DNA of 9,200 bases from assembly GCA_002690755.1 (NCBI GenBank), contig NZFT01000075.1, forward strand, positions 5,376 to 14,575, in the 5' to 3' direction. Position 1 is the first letter of the stretch. Every line of letters begins with the position of its first letter. Below are positions 6,521 to 9,200 of the stretch, one piece after another. Both the position numbers and the translations under genes were made by a program. The notes under the pieces are model-generated. The model saw nothing but the letters and a program-made list of their open reading frames with translations. It had not been told where the DNA came from and searched no databases. Source of the DNA: Phycisphaerae bacterium (GTDB lineage Bacteria; Planctomycetota; Phycisphaerae; Phycisphaerales; SM1A02).

Positions 6521-7647
6521 TGGACCCGATGGTCGTCAGACTCGTTCGCGTCGTGACGTCGACCGGGAGGCTCCCCGGCTTCTCGCATGCCTACCGGGCC
6601 TTCTACGATCTGGTCCTCGACCGGTTCGACGCGCGGATGCGCAAGCACCGGTGCGTGGCCTCGGTGCTGCTCAAGGGTTCCTTCGCCCGCCGCGAGCACG
6701 AGCCCGGCTACAGCGACATCGATCTCGCGATCGTGATCCGCGACGACACCGATCTCGAGGCGATGATCGAGCTCGCGAAGTGCATCCACGACTTCAAGCA
6801 GCGGCTCTTCGCGTTGAAGGTCCCGGTGGTGGGCGAGATCGAGGTCTTCAAGCAGTCCGACGCCGCCCACCCGATGTTCGAGGACTACTCCCGTCACTTC
6901 TCATGGCGCCTGGTGTCCGGCGACCCGGTCCCCTTCTCATCCGTACCACTCGAGCACCAGGACTGGCTGTGGTACGAGTTCTTCAAGTTCGTGATCTTCC
7001 AGACCCTCTCGAACGTGGAGCGAATCGACATCTCCTCGACCCGACGGGCCCGACGACTCGCTCGAACGCTCGGCGTCGATCCGATCCCGGCGACGCACCT
7101 CGAAATCCACGCCGCGAACATCCGGCGGTTCGACGAACTGCTCGCGCCGCTCGTGGATCCCGACGCCCCCTGCCCCGACCGCTTCGAGTCCGACCGCGTC
7201 GGACCCTACACCTTCAGCGGGCCGCCGTTCACACAGACCTATCTTCGACTCCACGGCGACCGGATTCCCGAAGCGGCGCTTCAGGCGCGGGTGGACCGCG
7301 ACAACGACGTGGTCCTGCTCCCTGCGATCATCGGTCCGAACGCGATGCGATTCGTGACCGGTCCCTTCGACGGGCCCGCGGAGGGTCGTTGGGCGAACCT
7401 CAACCTTCAGGCGATTCGATACCAGTGGCGCGGCACGCTCCTCAACCAGCCCTGGGTGATGGGCGCGTTCGATCGAAAGAGCTACGTCGAACTGGTTCGA
7501 GGGATCAACGCCCTCGGCCGCAACCGACTCGTCGCGAACCGCGTCGAGGACACTCCGAAGCTCATTCCGGTCGGAACGCGACCGAGCGAGCAGGACTTCC
7601 TCGCCGTCTTCACGACGCTCGACTCGGTCGACTGGCCGGCGGGCTGA
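6517..7647 (+). CDS. Polymerase-beta-type nucleotidyltransferase domain protein
   Basis: This 376-residue, probably cytoplasmic protein has an N-terminal minimal nucleotidyltransferase domain at about 45-115. The motif GS at 54-55 is followed by SDIDL at 66-70 (metal-binding Asp67 and Asp69), and GEIEVF at 106-111 offers the expected third acidic residue, Glu109 or Glu107. Such domains move a nucleotide from NTP to a protein, sugar, drug or lipid headgroup. The remaining 260 residues, rich in Arg, Trp and Phe, contain no domain I know, and the substrate is unknown. The gene is joined to the ATPase by an ATGA overlap with GGAG 8 bases upstream, so it is almost surely co-translated with the exporter. 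A MntA-type antitoxin is unlikely: the protein is too long and no HEPN partner follows. It ends 5 bases from a convergent gene. Confidence 0.82.
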   Translation: MMDPMVVRLVRVVTSTGRLPGFSHAYRAFYDLVLDRFDARMRKHRCVASVLLKGSFARREHEPGYSDIDLAIVIRDDTDLEAMIELAKCIHDFKQRLFALKVPVVGEIEVFKQSDAAHPMFEDYSRHFSWRLVSGDPVPFSSVPLEHQDWLWYEFFKFVIFQTLSNVERIDISSTRRARRLARTLGVDPIPATHLEIHAANIRRFDELLAPLVDPDAPCPDRFESDRVGPYTFSGPPFTQTYLRLHGDRIPEAALQARVDRDNDVVLLPAIIGPNAMRFVTGPFDGPAEGRWANLNLQAIRYQWRGTLLNQPWVMGAFDRKSYVELVRGINALGRNRLVANRVEDTPKLIPVGTRPSEQDFLAVFTTLDSVDWPAG

Positions 7648-7652
7648 TCGAC

Positions 7653-7925
7653 TCAGCGATCGCCGACCTTGAACCAGCGGCGCGGCGCGACCCCGGTTCC
7701 GACCGCGGTGGTCCGGTCCATCTGATAGAGCTGTCCGCTCATGGTGAGTCCGTACATGTACTGGCCGCCGTTGCCGATCTGAAGCGAGACGAACGGATCA
7801 CGCGGTGCGGGCTGCCGCATCGCGAGGGTGATCGCCCCCGCCGCGAGCACCGCACCGACCAGAAGCAGGTTGCGGTATCGACGATTCGTGGTTTCGAGAC
7901 GATCAATCCGGGTTTCAGGCGACAT
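7653..7925 (-). CDS. Small single-pass membrane protein
   Basis: This is a 90-residue protein of unknown function. Residues 4-18 are polar and helix-forming (ETRIDRLETTNRRYR), possibly a short coiled coil. A transmembrane helix follows at about 19-36 (NLLLVGAVLAAGAITLAM). The C-terminal 54 residues should face the periplasm and contain VSLQIGNGGQYMYGLTMSGQ followed by LYQMDRT, which looks like one strand-turn-strand unit of a beta-propeller or PQQ-like blade. I chose ATG at 7925 because AGGAG lies 7 bases upstream on the minus strand; a longer frame runs to 8075 but adds only low-complexity Arg/Gly-rich sequence. Similar short anchored proteins are, from memory, common in Planctomycetota. It converges on the nucleotidyltransferase gene and diverges from the lipoprotein gene. 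Confidence 0.68.
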   Translation of the reverse strand: MSPETRIDRLETTNRRYRNLLLVGAVLAAGAITLAMRQPAPRDPFVSLQIGNGGQYMYGLTMSGQLYQMDRTTAVGTGVAPRRWFKVGDR

Positions 7926-8099
7926 GATGGAGCTCCTGGTGCGGGGCGATGATGGAACGGCGGAACCGCCGGCTGGTCCCTTCAATCGGCCATCGAACGG
8001 CCGAGCGGCGAGAAAATCCGTCGCCCGAACCCCGGCCTCGATCCGCCGGGCGGGTACGCTCCCCCGACCGACCACCCTTGACCCCCCGGAAGATCACCG
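7926..8099. other. Divergent intergenic region with two inverted repeats
   Basis: This 174-base gap separates the small membrane protein from the lipoprotein. It contains CGGCGG-AA-CCGCCG (7958-7971) and TCGGCC/GGCCGA with a 7-base loop (7986-8004). Neither is followed by a T-run, so they are not classical terminators. I cannot identify convincing -35/-10 elements in it. Confidence 0.35.
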
Positions 8100-8588
8100 A
8101 TGACCCAGACCCCTCGCCGCCGAAACCTCACGCTCGCGGCCGCCGCCACCACCCTTCTCCTCGCCATCGGATGTGGTCCCGTCCGCGGATATCCCGGTGC
8201 CGGCCGGCCCGCCGCGGAGACCGCGACCCTTCGCGCCAACCCCTTCTGGAGCGGGATCCTGGCCACGGTGCGGGCGGTCGACGGATTCGAAGTGAACAGT
8301 CAGATCGACCTCGAGGTGCTCGCCGGACGACGAACCCTCACCCTCGAACTCGGACCGGTGTCGCTCCAGTCGCTGCAGCAGGCCGGCCGCCAGACGCAGC
8401 AGATGCTCGCGATGACCAACGTCGAGTGGAAGACCACGACCACGATCACCGCCGACTTCGAAGCAGGCACCGAATACGCGATCAGCGGCAGCTGGTCGGA
8501 GCCCGCCTACACCGTGGAGATCCAGCGGTACGACGATCGTTCGGTGGTGACCTCGACCGACGTCACCGCGACCAAGGGCGCGTTCTGA
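8100..8588 (+). CDS. Probable lipoprotein, unknown function
   Basis: This 162-residue protein begins with a basic stretch (RRR at 6-8), a hydrophobic helix (about 10-22) and AIGC, making Cys25 the likely lipidated residue. The lipobox is slightly loose, with Ala rather than Leu at -3. The mature part has an alternating strand pattern: ATVRAVDGFEVNSQIDLEVL at 55-74, GRRTLTLELGP at 76-86, then TTTTITADFEAGTEYAISG at 112-130. It resembles the 'value, length-limiting loop, aG..Y.i' layout of PEGA-like or carboxypeptidase-regulatory-like beta-sandwich domains in secreted proteins, but that is a shape comparison only. A Gln-rich segment lies at 90-101. ATG at 8100 has GGAAG a few bases upstream. 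The gene converges on gltX with 9 bases between them. The side of the membrane it faces cannot be told. Confidence 0.75.
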   Translation: MTQTPRRRNLTLAAAATTLLLAIGCGPVRGYPGAGRPAAETATLRANPFWSGILATVRAVDGFEVNSQIDLEVLAGRRTLTLELGPVSLQSLQQAGRQTQQMLAMTNVEWKTTTTITADFEAGTEYAISGSWSEPAYTVEIQRYDDRSVVTSTDVTATKGAF

Positions 8589-8597
8589 CCGCTCGGA

Positions 8598-9200
8598 TCA
8601 CGCCTCCACCTTCAACGCGCCGAGACAACCACGAATCCGCGTCACCACCGATTCGCGGCCGAGGATCGCCAGGGTGTCGAAGATCGGCGGGCTGACCGGC
8701 CCGCCGCTCACCGCGATGCGGAGCGGCTGGGCGATCCGGCCGAGATTTCCATCCGCGTGGGTCTCCGCGAATGCGGTGATCATCGATTCGAGCGTCGCGG
8801 CGTCGAAGACCTCGGACGCCTCCAGCGACGGCAGGATCGACTCGAGCAGGGCCAGCCCGGTGGGTTCACCCTTGAACATCGCCTTCCGGACCGGCTTGTT
8901 GACGGTCCATTCGATCTCGTCGTCCGCCGCGATGAGGAAACGGTTCGTGCGGAACGGTTCGTCGAGCGTCTTGCTCCGTTCGTGACTCGCATCGCAGAGC
9001 ACGCGGAACTGCGAGGCGTCGAGCCGCTCGAGAAACATGGGATGGAAGGCTTCGGCGTGCACGCGGGCCCGGTCGTGGAATCCGTCCGCATCCATGGCCT
9101 GGATCGCGTCGAGATTGAAGGCGAGCAGCTTGTCGCGATCGAACTTCGCCGGGGTCTTCTGCACGCGGTCCAGACCGAAGTTCCCGGCGAGGAAATCCAG
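8598..9200 (-). CDS. gltX: Glutamyl-tRNA synthetase, C-terminal part (5' end beyond window)
   Basis: The frame is open to the right edge and gives the last 200 residues of a class I glutamyl-tRNA synthetase, the cytoplasmic enzyme that charges tRNA-Glu. The visible part begins just after the expected KMSKS-like loop: FGLDRVQKTPAKFDRDKLLA leads into the stem-contact region, and the helical anticodon-binding domain ends with QPLRIAVSGGPVSPPIFDTL then AILGRE, a strong family signature. The HIGH and KMSKS motifs lie outside the window, so Glu versus Gln/Glu (non-discriminating) specificity cannot be judged. There is no sign of disruption. The gene converges on the lipoprotein and appears unrelated to the glycan locus. 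Confidence 0.95.
   Translation of the reverse strand: MDFLAGNFGLDRVQKTPAKFDRDKLLAFNLDAIQAMDADGFHDRARVHAEAFHPMFLERLDASQFRVLCDASHERSKTLDEPFRTNRFLIAADDEIEWTVNKPVRKAMFKGEPTGLALLESILPSLEASEVFDAATLESMITAFAETHADGNLGRIAQPLRIAVSGGPVSPPIFDTLAILGRESVVTRIRGCLGALKVEA

Noticed and set aside
6517..7647. MntA/HEPN-type toxin-antitoxin module
   Set aside because: The nucleotidyltransferase domain fits, but the protein is far longer than such antitoxins and neither neighbour is a HEPN protein.
7640..7675. Rho-independent terminator between the convergent genes
   Set aside because: Only a 5-base stem (GATCG/CGATC) can form, and there is no T-run on either strand.
6651..7952. Rightward 433-codon open frame overlapping the nucleotidyltransferase
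   Set aside because: The product is Arg/Pro-rich and overlaps a frame with intact GS and SDIDL motifs that is coupled to the ATPase gene.
7949..8695. Rightward 248-codon open frame over the lipoprotein
   Set aside because: It is an Arg/Pro/His-rich shadow; the overlapping frame has a signal peptide, a lipobox and a beta-strand pattern.

Overview
The window is high-GC, tightly packed bacterial DNA. It is about two-thirds G+C by eye, with ATGA or 11-base gene overlaps and convergent genes 5 to 9 bases apart. The short anchored protein and lipoprotein near the right end, together with the style of the glutamyl-tRNA synthetase, remind me of Planctomycetota, possibly the Phycisphaerae. That placement is inference. 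I see no tRNA or rRNA gene, insertion sequence, CRISPR array or phage gene.

Positions 1-7647 form one divergently transcribed cell-surface glycan locus. Leftward from about 3.5 kb run an FAD-dependent oxidoreductase of the UDP-galactopyranose-mutase/protoporphyrinogen-oxidase-like group and, overlapping its stop codon, a very large glycosyltransferase that leaves the window at base 1. This second protein joins a complete GT2 (GT-A fold) domain to a GT-C type polytopic glycosyltransferase in one open frame. It has no ATG start in the right frame and appears to begin at TTG. Rightward from 3.7 kb run four tightly linked genes: an HPr-kinase-like P-loop protein, an ABC-2 permease of the polysaccharide-export (Wzm/TagG) type, its ATPase (Wzt type without the C-terminal glycan-binding domain), and a protein with an N-terminal polymerase-beta-type nucleotidyltransferase domain. 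The roughly 213-base gap between the two arms holds candidate back-to-back promoters and a perfect 12-base palindrome.

A reasonable model is that the leftward arm helps build a lipid-linked glycan and the rightward arm exports it. The HprK-like and nucleotidyltransferase proteins would then modify a sugar, a lipid carrier or a partner protein. The substrates cannot be read from the sequence. The kinase-like and nucleotidyltransferase genes flanking the exporter, together with the GT2/GT-C fusion, are the most unusual parts of the window.

The right end (7653-9200) is unrelated housekeeping or accessory DNA. It holds a 90-residue single-pass membrane protein (leftward), a 162-residue probable lipoprotein (rightward), and the C-terminal 200 residues of glutamyl-tRNA synthetase (leftward, running off the right edge).
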